Source of the DNA: Sympetrum striolatum
Lineage: Eukaryota; Arthropoda; Insecta; Odonata; Libellulidae
DNA: 64,000 bases
Reading direction: 5' to 3'
Assembly (NCBI GenBank): GCA_947579665.1
Contig: OX388343.1
Span: 103,793,657-103,857,656, forward strand
Shown piece by piece: positions 1 through 12,099 of the stretch (its first letter is position 1; each line of letters opens with the position of its first letter). The notes under the pieces are model-generated. The model was not told the DNA's origin, made no database searches, and saw only the letters and a program-made list of their open reading frames with translations. The position numbers and the translations under genes are program-made.

Positions 1-82
1 CCGAATTTTCGATTATCCGAATTTCTGATTATCCGAATGGGGTCCGGTCCCAATTTATTCGGATAATTGGAGTTCTACTGTA
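1..82. mobile_element. pogo/Tigger-like DNA transposon end (partial, cut by window edge)
   Basis: Read on the minus strand, the end is CAGTAGAACTCCAATTATCC, directly followed outward (plus strand 81-82) by TA. This matches the layout of Tc1/mariner-pogo (Tigger) ends, which start with CAGT and insert at TA. The word ATTATCCGAAT occurs directly at 12-22 and 28-38 and in inverted form at about 57-67, so the end carries subterminal repeats. The rest of the element and the other TIR lie outside the window, so autonomy cannot be judged. No transposase sequence is visible. Superfamily assignment rests on TIR similarity and the TA flank. Confidence 0.72.
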
Positions 83-892
83 CAGCAATACTATTTCTGT
101 AGTATAAGAAATATTTACATATGCCGTCGTTTTCACAATTACTAACGGTTTTTGTTGGAAAATTGAAGAAATTGCAGTATCTTAAGTCGTAAAAATAGAG
201 CGTGTAAAAGATCACAGATCGGAGAAGGATTCATATCAACCCTTAGAAGATGCTTCTTGCCATTCCATGCGCAGCGCAGCACACGAAATCCATTCTCTTT
301 CATCGCACAATATAAGCACATAAAAGTTGAAAAAAAATCAGACGATTAGAGTGATAACATAAGCGCACTTTTTCTTAAAAGCAAATTCTCCACAAAAGGT
401 AGGAATGATGGATTAAGGGTATCCGTAGGGAGGGTTGAATGAAGGCCTTCGGGAGGGCAATGCGGCGAAGGAATGCCCTGAGGTATGCCCTCTCCCGAGA
501 TGAGTGCGTCTCTCACGAGATGGCGACACCACCAATTCAAGCTACGAACGGAGGTGACAAAAAAGACGAAACTGTTTCGGGAGAAGAAGATATTGACTGA
601 AGTTGTTATATATTCACATTGATAATAATTGATATTTATCTAATGCTTCGATTTAAAATGATGCTATCGATAGTAGTGTGAGTTTTAGATTATTTGCTTG
701 TTTTTTCTGCCTTGGGTTCGATTCGTTAATGCATTCTGGTCATAAATATTTACGAGTATGTATTTCTGCATGTATCGGTATGTAATATTTCGTTTCAAAG
801 GTAATATCAGCATATACCCCACATCTTCTCCCAAACGTATTCCTGCATTAGTATATCAATGTCGATCATCTATCGTATCAAATAATGGTTTC
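83..892. other. AT-rich sequence, no gene seen
   Basis: I see no convincing coding frame, RNA gene or repeat here. A B-box-like GGTTCGATTCG occurs near 714 but has no A-box partner, so it is not called as a tRNA or SINE. Confidence 0.5.
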
Positions 893-930
893 AACTGACG
901 ATGCTGTACGCATAGTACAGCGCGTCAGTT
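893..930. repeat. Compact 38-nt hairpin
   Basis: The left arm AACTGACG-AT-GCTGTAC and the right arm GTACAGC-G-CGTCAGTT are complementary apart from a small internal bulge (AT opposite G). The loop is GCATA. This gives about 15 base pairs in 38 nt. No flanking target duplication was found, and no function is implied. Confidence 0.6.
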
Positions 931-3352
931 ATTGTGCGCGACATAAGCATTCGAATGCGGTCTAAAATTCCAGTTTCCTCACTTTACCACTGACACAATT
1001 ATGTTGCATCTGACACCGGTTCCATCTGAAAGCTTGATTCCAAAATTTAGAGCTTTTTAGCCGTGCCTTTCACAAACATCTTTCTCGCCGTAACGTTTCC
1101 ACAAAAGAAAAGCAGCATTTTAAGGGGGATAAAAATGCGATATTTTCCTTCGTTCGCTCGGAGAGAAAATAAACCGCGTGTTGGGGAAGAGATGAAAGAG
1201 GCGAAATGTCCCTTTTGTGTTCGGTTTGAGCCACGTGGTTCAAAGGTCGAGAGAAAGATTGAAATAAGTCGAGCGCCTCCTTTATATTTTCACGTATTTC
1301 GATTTTCTGGTGGAAGAATAAATTATTCATGCCTGGAAGGTTTTTAATGAAAATGCGTCATAAACTTTCCTAAATTGATTTATATGCCTACGATGATGCA
1401 GAATACAATAAAAACATTTAGAACTTACATGGGCAAATGAAATATTTTATTTGCCTCATTGATTTGTCACCTCGAAACCGGTCATACTTCACTTAGGAGA
1501 ATTAAATTGTGGTATAGTACAATTTTAATGTTCTTCTTTGTGTTTAAAATAGCATTCTCTATTACCTTATCAATGTCTAGAGGTTTGGAATAAATGTTAT
1601 TTTAGGTTACGAAATGATGATACCTATAACATAGGCACAAACTTATAGTAAGTACTAGCGACCTATATTAATACCATATTCTTATTTAGTTTTTGTTTTG
1701 AAAATTTTGTTCACTACCACACTTCTTCCCTCTATTATACGCAAGATCACGTCTGCGTCAGTAATATTGAAAGTTAATATCAGAACATGTTTGGCAACTC
1801 TAAAGTATAGGTAAGAAAGCATTCATATTGTGATGAAGGATAGTTTGCCGTGTAACAAATGATCGCGAATAAGGTAGTATGTGAGAGTAGTGCAGCAAGA
1901 TTTAGGGTCGTGGTAGAGGGAAGACACAAGATCGATGGTCATCGAAGTGTGCAGGAAAAGAGTGAGTCGAAAGCATTGGAGCTGTGGTCAGGGAGACCAA
2001 GGGGAGATCGCCTCAAACGAGAGATATCCGAGGGATTACAGAACCTCATTGCTGCCCTTTGTTGCCTCGTCCGAATTTTCTTCTTTCCCTCTGATTATAC
2101 TCTCAGCCTCCAAAGATGTTGTCGATTAGCTTGTGAGTGGGTGAGATAAGCGAACAGTTGTTGAGACGCTGTTCTTTAGAGAAGGGAAATCAGAAACATG
2201 ACAGATTACATATCATCGTTAGTTGCTTGAGGAAACTAAACCTCCAAATATTTAATCTTTCAATTACTAAAAGGAAAGATTTCTGGGAGTATTATCACAT
2301 GCATTTTAGAGCTGATTAAAATTTAATTTTTCTCTTAGAAGAAAGCAAAACACGTGTATGCGTGTAAGGAATATACAGATGAGTAGACAACATGAAGAGC
2401 CGTAAAAACCAGCGCCAAAAACTAACTTTATCATCACCAAATCATCAGCCGACCTCCTGAGTGATACTAAAATATACACCGATATATAAATACATGCAGA
2501 TGAGTGGCAGTAAATTACGTTGACTTGCTAATTTTGGGTCTCCTTTGGAGGGGAAAACGAGACAATCAATGGTGACAACTAAGTAAACAACTTGTGTGTG
2601 TCTGCCATCCTCTATCCTGAGCAGCTCAGTGGTTTCGGAAGACCTTCCAAGTCATCTGACAATTAGTCGATGAGGAAACAAAGTGACCTTCTCGAATCAA
2701 TCACTACATGGCTTCAATTGCCATAGTCGATGTTGAAGGCAATGGGCAGCGGAGAAACGTCAATGGCTCAGAAAAAAGAACTATATGTGCTTATGTTACC
2801 ATTGATTGAAAACCTATCGGTAGAATCGTCTACGAAATCGTTCCTAGATAATTTCATTAAATTTCCTTAAGTTTGGAGTGTCTCATAATTGAACAACAAT
2901 TTAGCCTTGTCTGAATTTCAATGTATTGCTCTTATCTACCGAATCTATATGACTATGATATCTGAATATGGATCATAAGGGATCCATTTTGCAAATAGAC
3001 AGCTAAGTCAATTGTGATTTTCTCTTCGCCTTTGATGCCTATCAAAATATTCTAATGTATCTTCGTTCTAAGAATCGTAGAAGTAATTAATAATGAAATA
3101 TGTTTACTATTTTAAGAATGAAACTCGTAACGATGTTTTGCTTCAATTTAAATCAAAGTTGTATCTTTTCTTGCTGATCTTCTCATTTTCATTTGCATCC
3201 TCCTTCAAACGATACTAATTGAATTACGTACCTAAAATACAGATAAACGCTGTAACAGCAATTTTGAGGCTTCATATACCTCCTAACCTTCGGAATCGTT
3301 GGTAACGTTCTCCTGCAAGTTATGACTCCTAACATAAAGCGACTGTAATAAC
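931..3352. other. AT-rich sequence, no gene seen
   Basis: Open frames at 1063-1347 and 1859-2149 overlap others on both strands and show no recognisable protein. A 24-nt near-palindrome lies at 1432-1455 (arms GGCAAAT and ATTTGCC). A hairpin with about 10 bp arms lies at 1501-1528 (ATTAAATTGT and ACAATTTTAA). CGAAACCGGTC occurs just before it at about 1473, but without the stem and tail seen in the elements at 60.4 and 62.6 kb. Confidence 0.45.
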
Positions 3353-3697
3353 TCAACTGCCAATCAGATCTTCTAGAGGGACTCCATATCCTTCTCCTGA
3401 AGAGCCCATCACGGGAGTGTGGGCTTCCCCATTGCCTCGAGAGGAAATCAAAACGAAGAATATCGTGACGATCAAAGAAGAATGCCGCATAAAAACGACG
3501 TCGAAGCTCGCAAAAGCCGTCGAATGGTGAGCATTAAAACGTTCGGCGAGTAGATTATTTGGCTCTGTGTCGTTAACAGAAATCGTTAACTTGACGAAGT
3601 TGACGGCCACCTTTCCTTGCCAATAAAGAGAACTCGAAATCCACCAAAGTAGGTCTGAAAACTCTTTAATTTCCGCAGAGGGAAAGACCCCCCATTG
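3353..3697 (-). other. Unrecognised exon-like open frame (weak)
   Basis: On the minus strand a frame is open for about 115 codons, from a TGA just upstream of about 3697 to the stop at 3353-3355. In the last 86 codons, G is more frequent at codon position 1 (31) than at positions 2 (12) and 3 (about 16), which is coding-like. A possible splice acceptor (GTTTTCAG) lies within it near 3660. I recognise no domain. An open frame of this length is expected about once or twice by chance in 64 kb of this composition, so this may not be a gene. Confidence 0.12.
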
Positions 3698-4595
3698 CCA
3701 TCAATTGACAATCCCGTCGTTTCCTTAATATCCTTCCAAATCTCTTTCTTTCTTCCTTCTGTGTGTGTGGGAGATATATTTCCCCGCCCACTTCTTCTCC
3801 CAATTCTTCCAAATGGGTAATGCTCCAGATTGGGGATGGAGTGTCGCAGAAAGATTAGGGTTCCGGGAAATTGGGAAAGAAGGGGTGGGGAAGGAGGGGA
3901 GGATTAAGAAGAAACGGTTTGGATAAATTGAAGCAACGTACACTCAATGTAAGGAAATTAAAGAAGTTCTTATTTTGCAATAAATTCGATTTGAAATGTA
4001 GAATGAGAATATTGGAAGTAAAGTCGAGAAGGGAGGATGGCAGCTGTAAATTTGTAGTGGAGAATAGTGAATATAAAAATGTACATACAGACAGAGTTGG
4101 TAATGAATAAATGGTTCGACGGGCTAACGAGAAGAGTAATCCGTGGAGAACCTAGGTGATCAGACGAGATAAGTTGTTTAGACTCACTTTGATACGTCTG
4201 CTGAAGACAGTAGTTTAAAGGAATGGAAGAAAATACAGTGGAAAGTCTATATCAGATTATGAGAGGCAGGTAATGGTCCGATACCGATATTATGTCAAAA
4301 GTACACCAAGTACATGCATTTTGTTATATTAGCCTTAGAGGTTATGTAATCAAAGGACTACCGGCAGAATGAAAACACTCTTGGATTTTTTTTCAATCTG
4401 CAATGTCTTTCCAAAAGTTGCGCCTTCGAATATCGATTTCATCAAAGGAATACTTTTTTTAAAAAGGTCTAAATTCCTGCGGATACCTGTCTTCTTACGC
4501 TGAATGTGTTAGCAAATCTAATATTTCACGTTTTCAAGTTTTTTCAAGTAATTCAGACTTAAAATAATTTTCAATGCTTTTAATTGTGGTGGAAA
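3698..4595. other. Mixed sequence with a short purine tract, no gene seen
   Basis: A G/A-rich run at about 3850-3915 gives spurious open frames on both strands. The rest is AT-rich with nothing I can name. Confidence 0.45.
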
Positions 4596-4822
4596 AATAC
4601 CAAAGAGGAAGCAAGATTTAAATTCGAAAACAAGGAAAGAGAATAGGATAAGGAGGAAAGTGAATAAAATGATGTAAAGCGAAGGAAAGGAAGATAAAAG
4701 GGAGGGAAAGAGATAAAAGAGGGAGGGGTCGGCGCCCGTCGCAGGGGATATAAGAAAACAGAAGGGGGAGGAATTGAGACATCAAATGGAGAGCCGAAGG
4801 GAGGCGGGGCGAAGAAGGATAA
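4596..4822. repeat. Long polypurine tract
   Basis: The plus strand is almost all A and G over 4596-4728 and again over about 4759-4822, interrupted by GTCGGCGCCCGTCGC. The tract causes a proline- and phenylalanine-rich minus-strand frame that is not a credible protein. Such tracts can form triplex (H-DNA) structures. No function is claimed. Confidence 0.75.
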
Positions 4823-7800
4823 ATATATAGGCCTATAGAAGGACGAAGAGCCCATTTATTTTTTCCGGTTGGATTCCTAATTCTCTGTGAGCAATGGAGG
4901 ATGGAATGGAAGATGGATAAGGGTTGGCTTATTGGGACGGCGGATTCTTTCTATTTTGTTTCTCTGTGCATCTCGTTATGGACCACATCCATCCTCCGTC
5001 TCCGCTCGCTTAAATCACTTACAGGTCGTACTCTATATGATATCGTATCAAGAAAATGATTCAATTATGTCAATGTGAAGCCGCTTTAAAATAAGCGGAA
5101 TTCGAATCGACAAGCCAAGCGTCGTTTCAGCTTGATTCGTGCATTGTAACATGTGCTTGATATCTGTTTTATTTGCTTACGTGGTCGTGTTTTAGAATTT
5201 TCTTAGAGACTTATTTTTTATTTTAAAAATAGAACTTATTATTTAATTACATAACGACAAAATCATGTACACACTAAGAACTAAATCGGTATACACTTTC
5301 TGTATTTCTCTGTAATTCATCTACAATGGTCATAATTCAACATTTCTTACGATTAGATTTCATTTCAGAAACGCAAGGAACTGTAAAATACTTGAATGCA
5401 TTCTGAACCAGCCAATAGTCGATCGTTCGTATTATGTGAAATAATTCCGAATGGTTTTTTAACCATTGTTCCAGAGAAATATTACTAAATTAAATTATAT
5501 ATCTTTTCTAAGTCACACTCGATTATATTTATAAATATTTTGTGAGAGGTAAGTTAAAAATAAGTCGTCAAACTGCAGCAAGCTCTTCTATAATGGCTTT
5601 GTTTCGTCGGTTTTGCAATTCTCATGCTAATGATAATACTTTGTAAGAGATCGAGTTACAAAACTTCACTCTAGTTAACATGATAATGCGCATGATCATG
5701 ATCCATGATCCCTTGTATGGAATGTTTCTCTTAAAAGTTAATGTATTCGATTTTAGCCGATGAATTCTTCGTTTATGAAAACAGCTGGTCTGGTTATACT
5801 TCTGCAACTCTTTGAGTTCCTTTTCGTGGTAGTTTTAAGTCACGAAATTCTCTTGTCATTCGAGCGATGGACACGCCTAAGATAAAATGTCTTCTCAGTA
5901 CCGAGCGTTGCACTTTCCAAGGTAAAGCAAGATGTGGCCGCCAGTGTTACATGCATTTCCAAGTCACGCACGCCCAAGCACACGTTCAGGGGAGTCTGCG
6001 CTTTTGCGGTTGAGTTGCTCATGAGACTGCTTTTTCACGCCTTTGGCTTCGCAAATCACAGACGCCGTTTAAACACTGTCTCTGTTCGCCTTTGCTTATG
6101 AGTTTTTGTTGATTTAAACTCATTTCCCATTTCTAATATATAACTATGCCGTAAATGTGTGTGAATTGTTGCCAACATTTACTGAAATGAGAAACTGTTA
6201 CGTAGTATGTGAAAACACGTATTTTTCGTTATTCAACGCTCGGAAGTTGGTTGCCTCAAACACACCTCCTCTGCTTTATCTATATTCGTTCCTTTTGCGG
6301 GAAGAGTCGACAATCTGTTTATCAAGTATTTTTGTTTTGATATTTTGACAGCATGGCATAAAGCTACATAAGTAAGAAATGATAAATAATTTAGTTTCTC
6401 TATCAACTATTCTATCTTCTATGTTTCAGCTTACATTCACTCAACAATGAAATCTCCTACGTTCTTTCAGCTTAAAAGACTAGAAACTTAGCCTTAAATC
6501 TAGATAACTGATAAGTTATCAAGATTAACTGATTTTTATTTCTGTTTATCCCTACTTACTTAAAATTACTTGGTAAATTATTTGATTCTCTGAAATTAAT
6601 TTCGTTTCTTCTCTTGCAGGTTTTCCACAACTGAAAAACTCTTTTGCTACTGGTTCCTGCATGCCTGGTGAGTAAAAACGGACCATATGTAATGAAAAGA
6701 AAATCGTATTATGTAAGCCTTCATTAACAAAGTCCCATCCGCTGTTAGTAGGCGGAGATGACCCATGTTTCTCAGGCTTGCATCTTTGTTTATTCATAAA
6801 ATTTCGTTCGGATTTTGGAACGTTAAAATCGCAATTTAGAGTCTTGTTGGAAAATACTCAATGTCATCCTTAATTTAAAAAGTAATGGTTCTTAGAATAG
6901 TCCCATTAGAACGTTAGAAAAATGCAGGAGTGTTTGATTATTGATATCCAGTGTATCTTACGAGGAATTGATACCATAGCAAACAATTGTCAGTGTCGGC
7001 GATTTTTTTGGAATCAGTTTTATATTGTCCGATAAAGTTTTCAAGAATTTTTAAGCTGAAAGTTATATATTCTTCAACCATTTTTTGGCCATTCCAAAAT
7101 TATTTTCGTAAAGAAAGTAGGATGCTTACACGTTGAAAAAACTTCAAAGTTTTACACTGCGAAGAATAACTTAAACATGCGTATGCATTTTTTATAATAT
7201 AATAATCTCGAAAACCTTCGACGTTAACTGAATATTTCGAAGATAAGCGACACATTTTAACCCAAGTAGATCCGAGGTATATCACGGTTTAATAATGAAA
7301 TGTCCACCGGTGTCGAGATGGTCAGAAAGCTAAAACAGGATGGAGATTGAAAGGGGTTCCGGCGTTGGGGGAAAGGCATTGTGGGGCGCTCTGCCAGGAG
7401 ACGCGATGGCCGAAAAAGATGCAGCTGATCCGTGAAGGAGAGCCATAGCATACAGAAGTAACCTATATTCGAGAATCTGTAAGAGAACGAACCAGATGTA
7501 CTTGAAGTAGGATTCTATTCGCTACTTGCAAAAGTGAGGCAGTACCAATTGGACAATTTTGCAGAGAGGCAAAGTGATTCTCGATGCCTATCAGGCTCCC
7601 ACAAAGACGGCATTGCTTCAAACATAAAGAGAGGGGTGAAAAAACAGACGAAATTATTTAATTTGATAAATTTTGTATTTTTAGCGGAATTGCTTTGCTT
7701 GAATTTTAAGTATTTACACTTCTCGAATTATAAAACCAATAATCAATGTAATAAGCAACTACGACTTCACGTAATTTCTTAGAACATGATAGATTTGCAG

Positions 7801-8328
7801 GAACAACTATTTTCTCTAATATCATTCAAACATTCGTTTGATACTACAATCAATCCTTCTCACAGTTTTAAATTCTATTTGAATTAACCTCGGAGATTCT
7901 ATTCCTCGAATTATCGTTCAGTTGGGGCTGATTTTGGGAAAGCGAATACCATAAGTAATATTAAGTTGGAGACAATCTACGAATAATCATCTTTGGCAAT
8001 ATATACAATATTTAGAAATATCAGTGATAGAAATAGGTACTCCAAAAACAACTCATAGAAAAGGATGTTTCTATTATCTAATTGATTAAATTCTCTTTTT
8101 AAATATCCAGTTAATTATCGTTTCATGAAAACTTTCGGTTGAAATCATTGCAATGGACGGACTTACGGTTGTAGCCAAGATTTCAGATCTACAGCAGTGT
8201 TTCTGCTATGATATAGACATTCGGGCGGGATTCACTGAAGTAAAAAATACTGGATCGCTGTCGAATGTAATTCGAAAAATGTATCAACACAGATCTGTTC
8301 GACGATATTTTTCATTATATTATTCCAG
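4823..8328. other. AT-rich sequence with two adjacent small hairpins, no gene seen
   Basis: At 5081-5098 CCGCTT and AAGCGG pair around TAAAAT. Immediately after, at about 5103-5138, CGAATC(GAC)AAGC pairs with GCTTGATTCG. A 7-bp stem (GATAACT/AGTTATC) occurs at 6503-6520. Open frames such as 5840-6022 (-) and 7257-7451 (-) match nothing I recognise. Confidence 0.4.
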
Positions 8329-8562
8329 TTGACAACTTTTGCTAGATCCGAGATAAAACGAAAAGGCGTCACAAGTAAATTTGCAATTACAGATAGATAC
8401 TTCTGGACGTTCTTTCTGGAAGCATTGGGGAATCTAACAGTAACTGGAGTTAGGGATGTTGTAGTTCTTAAACCCAGGCAACACTGGTGGCTTTCAGGGG
8501 CATCATATGAGTGTAAAAAACTTTTAAAGGAGTTTCTTGTAGCACACAAATGCTCCCTCTAG
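8329..8562 (+). other. Unrecognised exon-like open frame after a good splice acceptor (weak)
   Basis: A pyrimidine-rich stretch ends in ATTCCAG at 8322-8328. From 8329 a frame is open for 77 codons to a TAG at 8560-8562. There is no ATG start, so it could only be a terminal exon. Codon-position G bias is weak (about 22, 15 and 15). The opposite strand is also open (8232-8549), and neither product is recognised. Confidence 0.12.
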
Positions 8563-8696
8563 TCATAGGAAAAATGTCCTCCTGATTGAGAATTATTTCA
8601 TATTTACTTTGGTTTATGAGAATCCCCTCCACGAAAACGTTTGAAATTGTTTTCATACTGAGTGGCAGTGTATATGACTCCTGTTTACAGCATTCA

Positions 8697-8790
8697 AGGA
8701 GGGAGCAAAAAGAGAGAGGGGACCGAAAGGGACGGCAGGTGGAGGTCAGAGTTTGGTCAGAGAGAGAGAGAGAGATTTCTGTCAAAAGGG
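8697..8790. repeat. Polypurine tract with (AG)n
   Basis: The plus strand is G/A-rich and contains an uninterrupted AG run at about 8759-8775. It generates overlapping spurious frames (8586-8798, 8662-8871). Confidence 0.7.
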
Positions 8791-10084
8791 TACGTTGAAA
8801 GAAGCCCCGGAGTGACAGCCTTGATTTTTTTTCATCATTTCGAAGTGACCCGAAGTCTTATGATGATATGAATCCACGGAATCACGGCCGCGTTGATACG
8901 CGTGTTTAACAGACTAAATGCGTTATACATTTCAGACTGAACTCGCTCCGGGTTTTTGCGGCCCGCGTCGATCTCTGAGAGTACATTTCAAATTTAGGTC
9001 TTTCGAACTGATAAACGAGTCTCCGTTAAGTCATTCGGGTTTTATGACTGCCTTAAACTTTATTTTCCTAGGGCTCTTATAACATATATGATAACATAAT
9101 TTTTAATTTTAACTTTTTTTAATTTGGAAGGCTGTCAGATTATTAATCTTGCCACTAGTATAACAAAGAACGCGATTGACGCTAGAACCAGGTAGCCATT
9201 TTGTCATACTTGAGGTGAAAATCGGCATTAGATTATACAATATTCTGAGAGAACGATATTGGAATTATAACGTCTGAATCAACTGGTTTCAAGATTGCCA
9301 TCTATACGCAGTTAACGGATGGAACGGACATTGACAAAATTCTACTTATTTATAATGACAACGAATTCGATCATTTTGATAAAAACTGAATCATAAGCGT
9401 AATTTATTGGTGAGATATTTGTTAAAAGTAGCTCCAGTTCCTGCTACAACAAATCTATCTTTTAAGTTTAAATTTTTATCTAAGATTTACTTCTCTATCA
9501 CCAACTTATGTAGATGAAAATAAATAACCATTTTCATACAGATTTCATTGCGGCTCTTTTTTTTCCTTACGCACTGAAAAATATCGGTGACTTCGGTAAG
9601 TTGGTGATTGCTAAGGAACTCGAAGAAAAGCGAAAATGCAGTTCGTTATGCCACAACAATGATCCACACTTTTCTCGGAGTGTATCGGGACTATAGCGAA
9701 GCGGCAGCACAGCCTTGGTCAACCGATCTTAGAGCTCGTTTGTGGTTGTTTTACAGTTTCCCAAAATAGTTGTCCGATGAAAAGCCATTAACGAAGATCT
9801 GAAAAGAACAAATAAATTAATTAATTATGGACATCGGAATCCACTGAGTGCCCGTGCGGATGAACTGTCAATCTTCTAGTCTTTAGGTTCGATCAAGGAA
9901 CAATCTTCCACCGAAGAACACATTTGTTACACCGACATCCGATATATGTTTGTCCAAATCGCCTTAACGAAGGGTGCAAAAAAAACAAGGTTTTGGTAAA
10001 TTAACACCGAATATTCGAAAGTGCTCTCAGCTCTATGTCTGAACACAGTTCGGCAGGAAAACAAACAAGATGGTGACTTTTATG
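8791..10084. other. AT-rich sequence, no gene seen
   Basis: No coding frame, RNA gene or transposon end that I can support. GGTTCGATCAA near 9888 is B-box-like but isolated. Confidence 0.45.
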
Positions 10085-10157
10085 GCCCAACATGGCTTCC
10101 TTCTTCCGTCGGAGGGAGCAGAGAGGAAAGGGACGGCGGGGGGTCCACGGGGGGAGG

Positions 10158-10292
10158 GGTAAAAGAGAAGAGATGTGAAGAAATGGGAGGGGGTAAAAGG
10201 GGAGAGATGTGAAGAAAGGGGAGGGGGTAAAAGGGGGGAGATGTGAAGAAGGGGGAGGGGTAAAAGGGGGGAGATGTGAAGAAGGGGGAGGG
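10158..10292. repeat. Four-copy G-rich tandem repeat, unit 33-34 bp
   Basis: The landmark TAAAAG recurs at 10160, 10194, 10228 and 10261, spacings of 34, 34 and 33. Each unit has the form GGGGTAAAAGGGGxGAGATG followed by TGAAGAAxGGGGAG. The first copy is the most diverged (TAAAAGAGAAGAGATG). A G-rich leader (about 10110-10157) precedes the array. A 33-34 bp period does not keep one reading frame, so this is a minisatellite and not a peptide repeat. Confidence 0.88.
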
Positions 10293-12099
10293 AATAGTTG
10301 TGTACGGCTGCGGGGAAACTTTTTTGTGGGCGAAGAGCGTTAAAAGAGAGATGAAGGAGACGACTCTTTCATTCCAGCCTCTCGCAGTTTGATCGGAATT
10401 ATTTATTTACGAGTCGGTGAGGGAATTTTTTTAGGGCGAATGAGTTTCCCTTCCCCAGTTGTAGCTATCCTTCTTCTTTTTACCTTTCCTTATGACCACT
10501 TCTCATCTTTTTTTCGCTAGCTTTATTGCGCTGAATTCGGTAGATGTCTCGATCGGCGCTCGTCTTGTTTGCTGATCGAGTTAATTATTCACGAAAACAT
10601 CAACGAAACGAATTTCTCTTGACGTCACATGCCTAACTTTGCGGAAGTCATGTTTCCGCAATTTTATCTTTTTGGTTTAGATTATCTCAAGGGAGGCGAG
10701 AAAAAATCTAGCTAAGGAAACTCCACGGACCTCTTTTGATTTCACGAAGAAAGTATTCCTCAATCATACGGGGGTGATGTTAAAAAGTTAATTCAAACTT
10801 AACTTCGTTCCTGAATATCTTTCTCCTGGCAATAAATAACCGATAATTCTTCAAAATCCGATGATGAAGAGTGAGTTATTTTTTATGCTACTGTTACCTT
10901 TTACTTATAATGATACCAATAACTAATAATTCTAAAAAGACAACTAGAATTGTAGAGGACGGAATATAATAATTCGCAATAACATTCGTCATTCAACATC
11001 TCTTAAGTTTCATTGGATTGTCCTATTGTTAAGACAGACTGACTGCTTACTACCACGTTAAGTTATGCCTTTTGGTCATTCAAGAAGACCCTCAACGTTC
11101 TGTGAAGTATCTCGTAGTTTAAATTAAAATTAATTGGGTCAGCGATATTTTCTGTATCAGCTCAAATCCTTTTTAAGTATCTATTAAATATAGAATGAAT
11201 GCAGGATTTTTTTAACATAATAATTTTAAAATCAAATTAATCAACATGGCAGAATTTCCTTTACTACAAACAGGTAAGTGCCATAGCAACCAATCTACGT
11301 ATATCTACCTCTTCTTTGGTTACGTATTGGATTCTTAAGACTAAATCCAAAAGAAAATTCCTCTCTACTTAATGTAGCTCCAGTACTTTTGTGTTCCATA
11401 TACAGATAGAAAAGCAGAAAACCGCAATAGAAACCATGACAAATAACTTCGACGGTATTTATTAACGAAAAAAGTATTTTAATCCCCCATCCTTGTTTTT
11501 AACGAAACCGGAACTCCTTTCAGATGAATATCATTTAATATTATGAAGATCAAATGATGATATTGTAAGAGACTCTTCAGATAAAATATTCTAAGAACCC
11601 AAACTGATCACCGAGATGAAAGAATTGAAGAATGAAACGACTGATTTTTACTTAAAGATATACATTCGCTTCTTTTACCTCCAATTGGATTTCCCGGACG
11701 AAATGAATGAATATATTTCTAAGAGTTACGGGGCTCAGACGATGTATTCAAATTGCCTCTTGGAAAGGGTTTGATAACTGCTTGTGTATACGAAAATGAG
11801 GGAGATTGGATGCTTAAAAATCCAATTTAATTTCGCATTAGTCCTTCGTTTTTCCCTAAATTCGACTTTTTTGGTAGACAAGCGTGGGATGAGGCAATTC
11901 GCCGAAAAAATTGTGGGGAGAAAACGTTAACTTGGGCAATTACTTCCGATAACCCAACGAGAAGATCGAATACTTTTCAAAGTATCGGTCCCGAAAATTA
12001 ATCATCGAGATGAAAAAGGGATCCTCGAGATGTTTATTGGACGCTTCGATAAGTTACAAAATGTAAATTAATTCGTGGATTAACGGAGGATTCCTCCCT
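10293..12099. other. AT-rich sequence, no gene seen
   Basis: No supported gene or repeat. A CRE-like palindrome TGACGTCA occurs at 10620-10627, but this 8-mer is expected about once per window, so it is not called. Confidence 0.45.

Noticed and set aside
714..724. B-box-like words GGTTCGA at 714, 9888, 28439 and 51039
   Set aside because: None has an A box at the right distance or a tRNA-like fold.
1432..1530. Third copy of the hammerhead-like insertion family (CGAAACCGGTC near 1473 beside two hairpins)
   Set aside because: It lacks the NTGANGAT-stem before GAAA, has no leading inverted arm and shows no flanking target duplication.
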